A DNA stretch of 64,000 bases from an uncultured Arenicella sp. (lineage in GTDB: Bacteria > Pseudomonadota > Gammaproteobacteria > Arenicellales > Arenicellaceae). A program made the position numbers and the translations under genes. Positions 29,588 to 38,592 of this stretch are shown piece after piece; position 1 is the stretch's first letter, and every line of letters starts with the position of its first letter. The notes below the pieces were generated by a model. It searched no databases. It saw only the letters and a list, made by a program, of their open reading frames with translations, and was not told the DNA's origin. The DNA is taken from positions 1 through 64,000 of the forward strand of contig CALIVT010000005.1 in NCBI GenBank assembly GCA_938048185.1. Reading direction: 5' to 3'.

Positions 29588-30450
29588 AGGCCGCTGAGAC
29601 GCAAATACGTCTGATTAATCTCGTCCCCCCACAGCATGGCTACCCAGCCGGCAACAGCAATATAAGGCCCAAACGGAATCGCCATTTTGCCATCCGCTTT
29701 CTTAGCCAGTATCAGACTAATGCCGATAACGCTACCAAGCAACGTAGAGAGCATCACAATTTGAGGAAGATATATCCAACCGAACCAAGCGCCGAGCAAT
29801 GCCATTAACTTAAAGTCGCCATGACCCATTCCCTCTTTGCCGGTGAGCCGAAGAAATATCTGAAACACAATCCAAAAAGTAAGATAGCCAGCGATAGCTC
29901 CAATGATTGAATTACCCGGAGTCGCAAAAACCGGTAACACGCTTAAGCCTAAGCCTAACCAAAGTGTCGGAATAACGAGATCATCCGGCAGCAATTTATG
30001 ATCAAAGTCGATGAAGGAAAGCGCCACCAATACCCAGGTAAGCAGTAAGCCAAAGGCCGCTTGCAAGGACCAACCAAATTTATAAACCACCACCGCACTC
30101 AAAATACCGGTCAATAGCTCGACCAGCGGGTAACGAACACTAATACTCGTCTTACAAGACGCACACTTACCGCCAAGCATTAGCCAGCTAACAATAGGGA
30201 TGTTTTGCCAAGCCCGAATAGGTGTTTTGCAATTCCCACAATGCGAAGCGGGTTTGGACAGGGTGAGTGGCTCGGCCGATTCATCGATATGGAGCTTAAG
30301 CCACTCCCTCGATTGAGCCGTCCATTGGTAGAACATCATGTTTGGATAGCGGAATACGACAACATTTAGGAAGCTTCCGATTAGGAGTCCTAATACGCCA
30401 CCTAGGCCGCTTAAAACACTCAGCGGCAAGGCGGCGAAATTTTCTAGCAC
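29584..30450 (-). CDS. pilD: Type IV prepilin leader peptidase / N-methyltransferase
   Basis: Inner-membrane aspartyl protease that cleaves after the glycine in pilin leaders and methylates the new N-terminal Phe. The N-terminal GSFLNVVVFRYP, the two CxxC pairs of the cytoplasmic loop (CGNCKTP and CASCKTS), and the catalytic aspartates in DFDHKLLPD and GMGHGDFKL are present. 288 residues. GTG start with GGAGG about 7 nt upstream. Overlaps coaE by 4 nt. Confidence 0.96.
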   Translation of the reverse strand: MLENFAALPLSVLSGLGGVLGLLIGSFLNVVVFRYPNMMFYQWTAQSREWLKLHIDESAEPLTLSKPASHCGNCKTPIRAWQNIPIVSWLMLGGKCASCKTSISVRYPLVELLTGILSAVVVYKFGWSLQAAFGLLLTWVLVALSFIDFDHKLLPDDLVIPTLWLGLGLSVLPVFATPGNSIIGAIAGYLTFWIVFQIFLRLTGKEGMGHGDFKLMALLGAWFGWIYLPQIVMLSTLLGSVIGISLILAKKADGKMAIPFGPYIAVAGWVAMLWGDEINQTYLRLSGL

Positions 30451-30463
30451 TTATAGCCTCCGC

Positions 30464-31684
30464 TTAGAATACGGCCGCTAGTTTGAAGATTGGCAGATAC
30501 ATTGCAAGCACCATGGTGCCGATAATACCACCTAAGATTACGATCATCAGTGGTTCGATAATGCTACTCAATGCGTCGACCGCATCATCGACTTCCCGCT
30601 CGTAGAAGTCCGCTACTTTATCGAGCATGATTTCAAGCTCACCCGATTCTTCACCACTGGAGACCATCTGCAACATCATATTTGGAAACATGCCGGTGCG
30701 TGCCATCGAGCTTTCCAAGCCTTGGCCAGTTGTAACATCAGCCTTTACATCTTTTACCGCTTTCTCATACACACGGTTCCCGGTTGCGGCGCCCACGGTG
30801 TCCATACCATCAACTAGCGGTACGCCTGCGCCGAAGATGATTGATAGAGTTCGAGAAAATCGGGCCAGCGCTGACTTCCGAAGGATTACACCGAACAGCG
30901 GTAGGCGAATTAAGATTCGATCCATCGCAAATTGCATTTTTTTGGATCTGTTGTAGCTCATGATAAATACGGTCACCGCAATGCCGACAACTAGAAAGAC
31001 TTTCCACCAATGCTCTTGCATGAATTCAGACATATCTACGATCTTGCGAGTCAACGTTGGCAGGTCAGCACCTACGCCTTGGAACAAGCTCTCAAACTGA
31101 GGGATAACGAATAGCAGTAATAGAATAGTAACTAATACCGACACAAAAAGTACGATGATTGGATACATCATTGCCGACTTAACCTTACTCTTGATCGCTT
31201 CGAGCTTCTCAGTATAAGTAGCGACTCGGTCAAGCATGGTATCGAGCTTACCTGATTCCTCACCCGCTTCGGTGAGGCTCGTAAATAGACGATTAAAATG
31301 GACTGGGTGCTTCTTCAATGTTTGGCTGAGAGATGCGCCGGATTCAACCTCTTTCGAAAGGTTGAGCATCAATTTTTCCATTGACCCGTTCTCGTGGCCC
31401 TTGCCGATCGCCCTCAAGGTTTGAGCAATCGGGATACCCGCGCCTATCATCGTTGCCATTTGCCGTGATGCGAAGCTAATGTCTACTGTTTTTATCGGTT
31501 TATTGTTAGTGAACAGTGGTTTACTCTTGCGCCGAATCTTCGTTACCCGAACGCCGCGTTGCCTTAATATGGCTTTAGCTTGAGCCAGTGAGGGCGCTTC
31601 AAGTTCACCACCTACGCTGTCACGCTTTTGATTGACGCCGGTCCAACTAAATTCGGATAACTTCGCTTGCTTAGCAGTAGCCAT
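30464..31684 (-). CDS. pilC: Type IV pilus inner-membrane platform protein PilC
   Basis: Two repeated T2SS-F domains with three main membrane helices; couples the PilB motor to pilus assembly. Seen: N-terminal EFSWTGVNQKRDSVGGELEA, FASRQMATMIGAGIPIAQTL in the first repeat, and SGEESGELEIMLDKVADFYE before the last helix. 406 residues, normal. It lies 13 nt upstream of pilD in the same operon. Confidence 0.96.
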   Translation of the reverse strand: MATAKQAKLSEFSWTGVNQKRDSVGGELEAPSLAQAKAILRQRGVRVTKIRRKSKPLFTNNKPIKTVDISFASRQMATMIGAGIPIAQTLRAIGKGHENGSMEKLMLNLSKEVESGASLSQTLKKHPVHFNRLFTSLTEAGEESGKLDTMLDRVATYTEKLEAIKSKVKSAMMYPIIVLFVSVLVTILLLLFVIPQFESLFQGVGADLPTLTRKIVDMSEFMQEHWWKVFLVVGIAVTVFIMSYNRSKKMQFAMDRILIRLPLFGVILRKSALARFSRTLSIIFGAGVPLVDGMDTVGAATGNRVYEKAVKDVKADVTTGQGLESSMARTGMFPNMMLQMVSSGEESGELEIMLDKVADFYEREVDDAVDALSSIIEPLMIVILGGIIGTMVLAMYLPIFKLAAVF

Positions 31685-31771
31685 AATAACGTTACTCGTT
31701 TTTGTTATTTTACTAGGTAAACCAACGCGTTACCGAGGCTACCTAGAAAATTTTTTAGGTCTACTAGTGTA

Positions 31772-33460
31772 TTACACGTTTGTCACTCGTTCAATTTCTT
31801 CTAGTGAAGTTATACCTGATTTTACCTTTAGTAAGCCTGACTCTCGGAGATCTAAAATACCCTCCTTACGTGATTGCACGTCAATGTCATTCTCGGTACA
31901 CCCTTCCATAATCATGATTTTGATCGGCTCGCTCACAGGCATAACTTGGAATATGCCCGCACGCCCCTTATACCCCTTTGTACAGTTTGGGCAGCCTTTA
32001 ATATTTGCTTTTGATAACGCCAAGCTCGGTATTTCTTCGGCAGTGAATCCGCCATCGATCAAGGCTTTCTCGGGCAAATCTTCAGGGATTTTACAATTTT
32101 GACAAAGCTTTCTAACCAGCCGCTGGGCGACGATTAGTTGCACCGCTGACGCAACGTTAAACGCGGGAACGCCCATGTTTAGTAGTCTTGTCAAGGTCGA
32201 GGGCGCGTCATTTGTGTGCAGGGTCGACAGAACCATATGACCGGTTTGCGAGGCTTTAATTGCTATTTCAGCGGTTTCTAAATCTCGAATCTCACCAAGC
32301 ATAATAATGTCCGGGTCTTGGCGTAGGAACGCCCTTAGGGCATCTGAAAATCCCAAGTTTGCTCTTTCGTTGATATTTACTTGGGTTATCCCGGGCAGCT
32401 GAATCTCAACCGGGTCCTCAACGGTTGAGATGTTTTTAGCCGGGGTATTCAGCATATTTAATGCCGAATATAACGTCACGGTTTTACCACTGCCCGTTGG
32501 TCCAGTAATCAAAACCATACCGTAAGGCCGGTTTACTATTTTTGTATACAGATCAAGCTGAGCGTCCGTGAAACCTAAAGAGGGCAGGTCTAAATTGGCA
32601 GCGCTAGAGTCTAAAATACGCATCACTACTTTTTCTCCCCAGACCGTCGGCAGTGTATTGACACGAAAATCGTAAGCCTTGGTTCTGGAAACCTTCATTT
32701 TCATCCGGCCATCTTGTGGTGCTCGTCGTTCTGCGATATCCAACTTCGATAGAATTTTAATACGCGCGGTTATTCTCGCGGCTAACGAAATCGGTTGAGT
32801 GGCGATTTTCATGAGAATGCCATCGATTCTAAATCGGACACGTAATTCTTTTTCGAACGGCTCAATGTGTATGTCGGATGCGCCTCGCGTAATCGCATCA
32901 ATCAGAACTTTATTTACATACTTTACGACGGGCGCTTCATTGGCTTTTTCTTCAGACTCGGTATTGTCATCCGGCTCGTCTCCCGCCGCCTCAAGCTCCA
33001 TATCATCATCGCCAAGGTAATCCTCCAAAGCGGTTGTGTCTTGTTCTTCGAGCTTTTTTTGAAGCTGCTCAATCGCGTGCAGTTCAGCTTGTATCGGAAT
33101 TACCTGTAAGCCGGTATAGAACTTGATCTCGTCTATTGCCGATTTATTGGTTGGATCAAGCACCGCCACAAACAAAGACTTGCCGTGTTGATAGATCGGT
33201 ATTGCAAGGTTCTTAGTCACGCTTTTCGACTGAACTAATTCTCGCGGAATCAGATCATGATTAATCGCGTCGAGGTCAAAAAGCGGTGTTCCAAACTGGC
33301 TTGAAAGCTCTTTGCTTAGTTTTTTACTTGAAACGAGCTCTTGTTGGAATACCTCGGTTAGAAATTCACTGGTTCCGACGTGCTCATTTGCGATTGGTGT
33401 GATGTCAGGCTCATTAGCTAGGCCGAGATTAGTAATGACTTTTGCAATTCTTGGCGGCAT
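31772..33460 (-). CDS. pilB: Type IV pilus extension ATPase PilB
   Basis: Cytoplasmic hexameric motor for pilus polymerisation. N-terminal T2SSE_N domain (about residues 40-150), then ATPase with Walker A GPTGSGKTVTLYSAL, the Asp box before it, Walker B LGEIRDLETAEIA and the His box TGHMVLSTLHTNDAP. A tetracysteine zinc motif (CQNC then CPNC) is visible, typical for GspE/PilB. 562 residues. An acidic insertion around residues 150-170 (DDDMELEAAGDEPDDNTESE) is variable. Confidence 0.97.
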   Translation of the reverse strand: MPPRIAKVITNLGLANEPDITPIANEHVGTSEFLTEVFQQELVSSKKLSKELSSQFGTPLFDLDAINHDLIPRELVQSKSVTKNLAIPIYQHGKSLFVAVLDPTNKSAIDEIKFYTGLQVIPIQAELHAIEQLQKKLEEQDTTALEDYLGDDDMELEAAGDEPDDNTESEEKANEAPVVKYVNKVLIDAITRGASDIHIEPFEKELRVRFRIDGILMKIATQPISLAARITARIKILSKLDIAERRAPQDGRMKMKVSRTKAYDFRVNTLPTVWGEKVVMRILDSSAANLDLPSLGFTDAQLDLYTKIVNRPYGMVLITGPTGSGKTVTLYSALNMLNTPAKNISTVEDPVEIQLPGITQVNINERANLGFSDALRAFLRQDPDIIMLGEIRDLETAEIAIKASQTGHMVLSTLHTNDAPSTLTRLLNMGVPAFNVASAVQLIVAQRLVRKLCQNCKIPEDLPEKALIDGGFTAEEIPSLALSKANIKGCPNCTKGYKGRAGIFQVMPVSEPIKIMIMEGCTENDIDVQSRKEGILDLRESGLLKVKSGITSLEEIERVTNV

Positions 33461-33552
33461 ACGTTAACCCATAATGTTGGTATAGAAATTCTGTTTCAGT
33501 CCTCTTATCCTATCATTGATGTGAGTAACTAGATATAAGCTGAAAAAGCCAA

Positions 33553-36500
33553 CTATATAGTCTCATTCCAACTTGCTAATGTTTCTTTAAGTTGAGTTAG
33601 TTCACTTTCAATGAAGACTTGTTGTGATGGAGTGTAAGCACCAATATCACTTATTTCATTAACAAGCCTCTCGATACTTCTTACTATTTGAGATTTTTGA
33701 AGAGCCGTCGCTATTAAAGGGTTCTCTTTGATCGCGGTTAATTGCTTGGTGTAGTTGGTTCTTAGTTCTATTAAGCTTCTGTGTAGTGACGGAAAATCAG
33801 CGGAGTAGTGAGAAAGAATAGCTTTCAATTCAATGTTCCCGACGACAGGTTGATTTATTATGAGAGCGGTAAGCATATGTTCTGCTTCAGACAATAATTC
33901 GTTATTATTGGTTAACCGACCTTCTTTCATTCGCCATATAATTCTTGATCTGAGTGCAGGTATGAACCACTCATCATTTTGCTCGGCAGTCGCCAGTTTT
34001 AAGTCATTCTCTTTGAAAACATGGGTGATCTTGGAGTCAAGAGAGATATTTTTTAGATTATCTAGAACAATTTTCGGGGCTCCATCCATGCTATTAAAAA
34101 TAGTCCTAATTTCTTTAGATGCATCGTCTAGCGAGCTGCGCTCAATATAATCCCTAATTAGCAGGTATTTTTGCTGTATGTCGTTTGGGTTAACTCTTAT
34201 GCCGTCAAGTAGACTTTGTCGGCCTTCTACATACCTGCCTGAGTTTCTTAGAAGGTTGTGAAGAATGCTGTAAGCTTGTTGATTGTCGTTTGCAGCCAAA
34301 CTCAAATGAAGGCTTTTATATAGTTCACCGCGACCTAATTTTTGTACTTCCCGCGTTAGGTAGGGCACCTTAATAGAATCAATAAACTCTGAATATACCC
34401 AACTATCTTTAGAGTAAAGAGGGCTGTGGTCAAGGACTATTTGTGTCAGCCTATCATAAGTTAGAGCGCGGTCTCCCTCAACCGTTAGCGCCGAGCGTGT
34501 GCCTAGCGTATTAAAATTATCGGTTACTACTTTGCCTGATTTTGCAAAACGTCGGGCGCCCTCAGTATCCATCGCTAAGCCAGCGAGTAATGATTCTGGT
34601 GATGTGAAGCCCTTTGCTGCGAAGTGAACAGGGTCATCGACAAACGGGCGGCTTGTGAGAAGTATCTGTTTTTCAATTTCCAATGGCTCATTAGATGCTA
34701 AGAAAGATAATACCGTTGGACTGAATTGATACACTCTTACGTGTTCAAAAGTATCAACCAGCGTTGCTGTCAATGATCGTAGTAAATATTCATCAGTAAA
34801 TGCGGTGCTCATCCATTGGAGAAAAACGCCGTCTTCCTCTAAGTGCGCCTCCACAAGTTGCATATATTCTCGCGTGTATAAATGAGACGCACCGGCCGTC
34901 CAGGGGTGCGACGGTTGAGATATGATAATATCGTACTTTTTGTTAGTTAAATTAAGTGCGCTGCGGGCGTCGTTAAATATAAGGTTGATTCTTGGATCGG
35001 CCAACGGGTTTATTAGTCTTCGATCAGCAATCATCTTATTCGCTTCTATGACCTTTGGCTCAAGCTCTAGCACATCTATTTCATCGATAGATGGGGCTAC
35101 GTCTTCAACCACCACACCGCCCCCAAAGCCTGCAACGAGCATGGTTTTTGCATCCGGTCTTGCGATAACAGGAAGCGTAGATAAAATCGATTGAGAGTGT
35201 CTAGTTTTAGGCTGTCCTGCCATTGTGATGGCAGACTCTGGAAGCCCATTATTACGTAGCCAGAAATGCCCGTTAGCTTCAGTCATAAGCACGGTAGATG
35301 ATCTGCCAACATCGTAATAGACAAGCGCATTGTCCTTCTGGGTATTGTGAAGCAATGGCGAAAAACGAATAATATTTTCTGGCCATGCTGGATTATAGAG
35401 CAATGCGACTAATGAAATACATATTACAGGCACTAGCTTTGACGCTAGTGATGTTTTTGACGGTAATACCAGGAAAAAAGTGAGAAGCGCTAGGCTGAAA
35501 TTCAGCAGTACCGCGAACTCAATCGCACCTTCATATCTCACCCAAGGTATAAGGAAATAGCCTGCGAACGCAGCGCCAAAAATTGCTCCAATGGTATTCC
35601 ATGCGTACACGCGGGCAGACGCAACAGGCGCATCTTCAACTGAGCTAGCAAATATTCGCACTGCGAACGGGAAAGTGGCACCAACGAATAAGGTTGAGGG
35701 TAACAACAAGGCCAATGATAGAAGGCTATTTACATAGAGACCGCCTTTCTCGGGTGTAAACGCATTGATAGCGTAAAAGGTAATTGCCGCCGCAACCGCG
35801 ATACCAATTTGAACTAAAATAAATCCATTCCGAGCTTGTTGCTTAGACTTGGCATACTTTGCCGCCACCGCACTACCAATTGCGATGCCAATCAAAAAAC
35901 CTGCCAGCATGACTGCAAATGCCGGGACACTCCCGCCAAGAATATGGCTAATAAGCCTAGTCCAAAGTACTTCGTATGTGAAAGTGGCGACGCCGGATAA
36001 AGTCATTATCGGAAGAATCCACCCTCCATCTAGCTTCCAAAAGCGGTTGCTTGCTTGTTGAGCAATTGGGTTTAAGGGGCGCGTAGTTGGATCAATGTCA
36101 AAGCTTTGCGTCTTGGATATATTCAGAATAACTAAAAGAACGAGCAAATTGATGGCGGCGCCAACCAAAATGGTTGACAGCAGACTGATGTTCGGCAGCA
36201 ATATAAAGGCAGCTATCAACGTCCCTGCGATGGCGCCAAACGTATTAAGTGAATATAAACCTCCAACTTTCTCGCCTATTTCTTCTTCCCGTGTGAGTAC
36301 GTGCTTTATTAATAGGGGCAAGGTTGCCCCCATTAGTGCTGTAGGGAATACCAAAATCAAAAGAGTGGCGACGAAGTAAATTAGAAGTTGACCAACGCCT
36401 TTGACTTCTGGTGGAGACTCTTGCCCGCCGAGCACAAGCGACGTCGCATCACCGATAGCAATAAGTAAAAAAGGAACCGCAATCGCCGATATCGCTATTC

Positions 36501-36750
36501 CGCCTTCTAATATTCCGTAGGTCAACAATGGTTGTTTAATACGGTCAATAAATTTAGCCGCAACCGCAGCGCCAAGAGAAAGACCTGACATATAGGCCGT
36601 GAGCACGGTGGCAACCGCAAGTTCTGATGTGCCAAACACCACTGATAGTTGACGCATCCAAGCGGTTTGATAAAGTAGCGCGGCTAAGCCTGAAAGGAAA
36701 AAACAAATACTAATCTTTCTAATCTGGTTTGAATTGGATTTACCGTTCAT
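33553..36750 (-). CDS. Fused polytopic membrane / spermidine-synthase-like protein with helical C-terminus
   Basis: A 1065-residue protein. Residues ~10-200 and ~235-470 are two sets of membrane helices with similar opening segments (GLAALLYQTAWMRQLSVVFG and GVATFTYEVLWTRLISHILG), suggesting internal duplication. A Rossmann-type aminopropyltransferase-like domain follows (MLVAGFGGGVVVEDVAP, IDVLELEPKVIEANK, DIIISQPSHPWTAGASHLYT). The last ~300 residues are helical, possibly TPR-like (AANDNQQAYSILHNLLRNSG). Where spermidine synthases usually have an Asp-rich DxxDP-like site, this one reads SQPSHPW, so true aminopropyl transfer is doubtful. It lies between tfpZ-like and pilB on the same strand. 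This context suggests a pilus-related role, which is unproven. Confidence 0.75.
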   Translation of the reverse strand: MNGKSNSNQIRKISICFFLSGLAALLYQTAWMRQLSVVFGTSELAVATVLTAYMSGLSLGAAVAAKFIDRIKQPLLTYGILEGGIAISAIAVPFLLIAIGDATSLVLGGQESPPEVKGVGQLLIYFVATLLILVFPTALMGATLPLLIKHVLTREEEIGEKVGGLYSLNTFGAIAGTLIAAFILLPNISLLSTILVGAAINLLVLLVILNISKTQSFDIDPTTRPLNPIAQQASNRFWKLDGGWILPIMTLSGVATFTYEVLWTRLISHILGGSVPAFAVMLAGFLIGIAIGSAVAAKYAKSKQQARNGFILVQIGIAVAAAITFYAINAFTPEKGGLYVNSLLSLALLLPSTLFVGATFPFAVRIFASSVEDAPVASARVYAWNTIGAIFGAAFAGYFLIPWVRYEGAIEFAVLLNFSLALLTFFLVLPSKTSLASKLVPVICISLVALLYNPAWPENIIRFSPLLHNTQKDNALVYYDVGRSSTVLMTEANGHFWLRNNGLPESAITMAGQPKTRHSQSILSTLPVIARPDAKTMLVAGFGGGVVVEDVAPSIDEIDVLELEPKVIEANKMIADRRLINPLADPRINLIFNDARSALNLTNKKYDIIISQPSHPWTAGASHLYTREYMQLVEAHLEEDGVFLQWMSTAFTDEYLLRSLTATLVDTFEHVRVYQFSPTVLSFLASNEPLEIEKQILLTSRPFVDDPVHFAAKGFTSPESLLAGLAMDTEGARRFAKSGKVVTDNFNTLGTRSALTVEGDRALTYDRLTQIVLDHSPLYSKDSWVYSEFIDSIKVPYLTREVQKLGRGELYKSLHLSLAANDNQQAYSILHNLLRNSGRYVEGRQSLLDGIRVNPNDIQQKYLLIRDYIERSSLDDASKEIRTIFNSMDGAPKIVLDNLKNISLDSKITHVFKENDLKLATAEQNDEWFIPALRSRIIWRMKEGRLTNNNELLSEAEHMLTALIINQPVVGNIELKAILSHYSADFPSLHRSLIELRTNYTKQLTAIKENPLIATALQKSQIVRSIERLVNEISDIGAYTPSQQVFIESELTQLKETLASWNETI

Positions 36751-36845
36751 TTTCTACCTTCGTGTATTCTGTTTGTGTGGAGCTATTTAGCTAGCATTCT
36801 ATATTCTTACTAGCCGTCAAAAAGTTAATATTGATCATTTATTTA

Positions 36846-37613
36846 TTAGTCATCAATAAATGCCCAAGGGTCAATTTCTATGATTTCTTCTATCGATAGT
36901 GTTGTTATCCTGACCAATGCGGTGAAATCACGATTACTCGAAGTAAAAGGTATAAGCCCAAATTCTGAGTAGGATGATTTTTCAATTCCTTTCTTGTTTA
37001 GCGCAGAGCTTAGTGAAATAAGCTGGCTTTCCGAGATATTTGATAAGGGTTTTATTGTATTTCTAATTAAATCTGAAGCTTCATCAATCGGTCCATAAAG
37101 CTGTGTGGAGTGGGCGAGTTCAGGACCTCCACTCATTCTAGCTTCCATAAAGGCCGTGTTTTCTTCTGGGCTAGTGGGTAATTTCGCTTGCAAAACCACT
37201 AAATTATTAAATTGTGGGGTATTTACATTGGGTACTTTAGTGGGGGAATTTAATTGGGACTGCTGCACTAATTCGAACCTGTCGACCACATAAACCACAT
37301 AGGCCGGTCTCGCTATATATAGTGAGTACGCGCCGTAAACCATTGCTACTATTTGACAAAAAGCGATGACGGAGAGGTCAAATTTGAGCCCCTTTTTTGA
37401 ATCTGAGTAAATTACAAAGGTCAAAAGCGGACCAAGGATGATATCCACAAAGAATATTAGTTTAAATAACCGCTCGGCGCCGAGAATCGAAAAGAAAACC
37501 CCGGGATATGACAGTACCTTGATGCTTATTAGGATGATGCTGACTAGCACAGCAGAAATTAATAAATGTATTAAGCTAGCTTTTATCTTTTTTGTGACGT
37601 TATTGCTCATCAT
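36846..37613 (-). CDS. TfpX/TfpZ-family type IV pilin accessory protein
   Basis: 255 residues. The N-terminal third has three or four membrane helices: KASLIHLLISAVLVSIILIS, LFKLIFFVDIILGPLLTFVIY, and FCQIVAMVYGAYSLYIARPAYVVYVVDRFELV. This pattern is characteristic of TfpX/TfpZ proteins, which lie next to pilin genes and help assembly or stability of particular major pilins. The periplasmic or cytoplasmic rest is poorly conserved. Directly downstream of pilA but separated from it by a terminator. A second ATG three bases in could be the start. The product is probably matched to this PilA. Confidence 0.8.
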   Translation of the reverse strand: MMSNNVTKKIKASLIHLLISAVLVSIILISIKVLSYPGVFFSILGAERLFKLIFFVDIILGPLLTFVIYSDSKKGLKFDLSVIAFCQIVAMVYGAYSLYIARPAYVVYVVDRFELVQQSQLNSPTKVPNVNTPQFNNLVVLQAKLPTSPEENTAFMEARMSGGPELAHSTQLYGPIDEASDLIRNTIKPLSNISESQLISLSSALNKKGIEKSSYSEFGLIPFTSSNRDFTALVRITTLSIEEIIEIDPWAFIDD

Positions 37614-37691
37614 AACGATTATTCGAGGGTGGTATTTTGGATTCTATCATCCATCAATTTACGGTTCTAACTAAACGTTCTTTAGGGCATT

Positions 37692-37726
37692 AAAAAGGCG
37701 CCGAAGCAAACAGCTTCGACGCCTTT
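37692..37726 (-). terminator. Intrinsic terminator after pilA
   Basis: On the minus strand, AAAGGCGTCGAAGC pairs with GCTTCGGCGCCTTT around a 5-nt loop, one mismatch, followed by a T run. It lies 23 nt past the pilA stop, so pilA is probably mainly a monocistronic transcript and tfpZ receives readthrough or its own promoter. Confidence 0.88.
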
Positions 37727-37748
37727 ACATAAATGAGCTATGTGTTTC

Positions 37749-38291
37749 TTAGCGACACTCACCTGGTAGGTACTTAGAGAGGATTGTACCTGCAGTCATA
37801 GGTGCGATACCGCCGTTATTATTATCAGCATTTGTTCCATCAACACCTCGACAAGTCCACTGTACTGAGCCTGCAACTCCAGCAGCACCTAAAGCGGCCA
37901 TGTTGATGTGCGGTATGTAAGTTAGGACGTTCATGCCAGTTAATTCAGGAATGCCGCCCATCGCGCCGTCAACGCTGAAAGTAATATTGGTTTCACCAGT
38001 CATGCCGTCAACAACGATTGCAGCGACCTTAGAAGTGCCGATATTTCCTGCAGCTAGCTCAGCAGCAACGACTGCTGAGTAAGCACCTAAGCCCGCAACA
38101 TTGCTGTCTTGGTATGACTCGCTCACGCCAGTTTTGATGGCACCCATCAAGTTAACGCCTTCCATTACCTTCGCACGAACCGTGTAGTCCTGATAAGCTG
38201 GAATAGCCGTTGCAGCTAGAATACCGATAATCGCTACTACGATCATCAATTCGATTAGGGTGAAACCCTTTTGTACGTTTAAATTTTTCAT
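37749..38291 (-). CDS. pilA: Type IV major pilin PilA
   Basis: Type IVa prepilin with a short leader MKNLNVQKG, cleavage before Phe ([10 protein letters not shown]), Glu5 of the mature protein, and the hydrophobic N-terminal helix [22 protein letters not shown]-terminal disulfide loop is predicted from TCRGVDG and the terminal LPGECR cysteine. The mature length (~171 residues) is normal to slightly large; the middle is Ala/Gly-rich. TAGGAAA precedes the ATG on the minus strand. Substrate of PilD; partner of the downstream TfpZ-like protein by context. Confidence 0.97.
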   Translation of the reverse strand: MKNLNVQKGFTLIELMIVVAIIGILAATAIPAYQDYTVRAKVMEGVNLMGAIKTGVSESYQDSNVAGLGAYSAVVAAELAAGNIGTSKVAAIVVDGMTGETNITFSVDGAMGGIPELTGMNVLTYIPHINMAALGAAGVAGSVQWTCRGVDGTNADNNNGGIAPMTAGTILSKYLPGECR

Positions 38292-38440
38292 TTGATAGTT
38301 TCCTAAGTTAATTTAAATCTTGAATCTTTTAAGAAGCAGATTGTTACCCAACCCTCTTACTTAAGCGATCACTGGTTGATTGTGAGTCAGTTAAATCTTT
38401 TAAAGACGTTGTGTCAGACTTGGCTGATCACTTACGACGA

Positions 38441-38467
38441 GAGTATTTATACCAAAAAAAAAACCAG
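38441..38467 (-). promoter_or_regulatory. Candidate pilA promoter: extended -10 over a degenerate sigma54-like element
   Basis: On the minus strand, CTGG-T10-GGTATAAAT. TGGTATAAA (38446-38454) is a good extended -10 (TGn + TATAAA) without a recognisable -35. The same bases read as TGG-N8-TTGG, which is exactly the spacing of a sigma54 promoter (TGG-N8-TTGC) but with the -12 GC changed to GG. About 145 nt upstream of the pilA ATG. No intact sigma54 site was seen in the interval. Confidence 0.45.
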
Positions 38468-38552
38468 TTGCGAGAGTTTTTCGCATTTGAATTGTTAAAT
38501 AGTGAAAACCTGGTAAGTCTTTGATTTTTATTGTTATTTTTTTGTTTTTTCA

Positions 38553-38568
38553 TCAGACTTTAGTCTGA
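38553..38568. promoter_or_regulatory. Palindrome upstream of pilA
   Basis: TCAGACT-TT-AGTCTGA, perfect 7-bp arms. A-rich tracts follow the hairpin on both strands, so it does not look like an intrinsic terminator on either. It is about 85-110 nt upstream of the candidate pilA -10. A regulator site is possible. Confidence 0.4.
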
Positions 38569-38577
38569 AAAATGCCC

Positions 38578-38592
38578 TGACAATTATTGTCA
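38578..38592. promoter_or_regulatory. Palindrome at the end of the PilS/PilR-like gene
   Basis: TGACAAT-T-ATTGTCA, perfect 7-bp arms, overlapping the stop codon of the upstream regulator gene. Together with the palindrome at 38553 it forms a cluster upstream of pilA. No known regulator consensus was recognised. Confidence 0.35.

Noticed and set aside
31632-32102. 156-residue plus-strand ORF opposite pilB and pilC ends
   Set aside because: Covers the pilB 3' coding sequence and the gap; low-complexity translation without any domain.
38553-38568. Intrinsic terminator for the PilS/PilR-like gene
   Set aside because: The hairpin is short and followed by A-rich sequence on the transcribed strand, not by a T run.
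38292-38589. Intact sigma54 promoter for pilA
   Set aside because: I looked for GG-N10-GC on the minus strand; the only well-spaced match has GG instead of GC at -12, so only a degenerate site is claimed.
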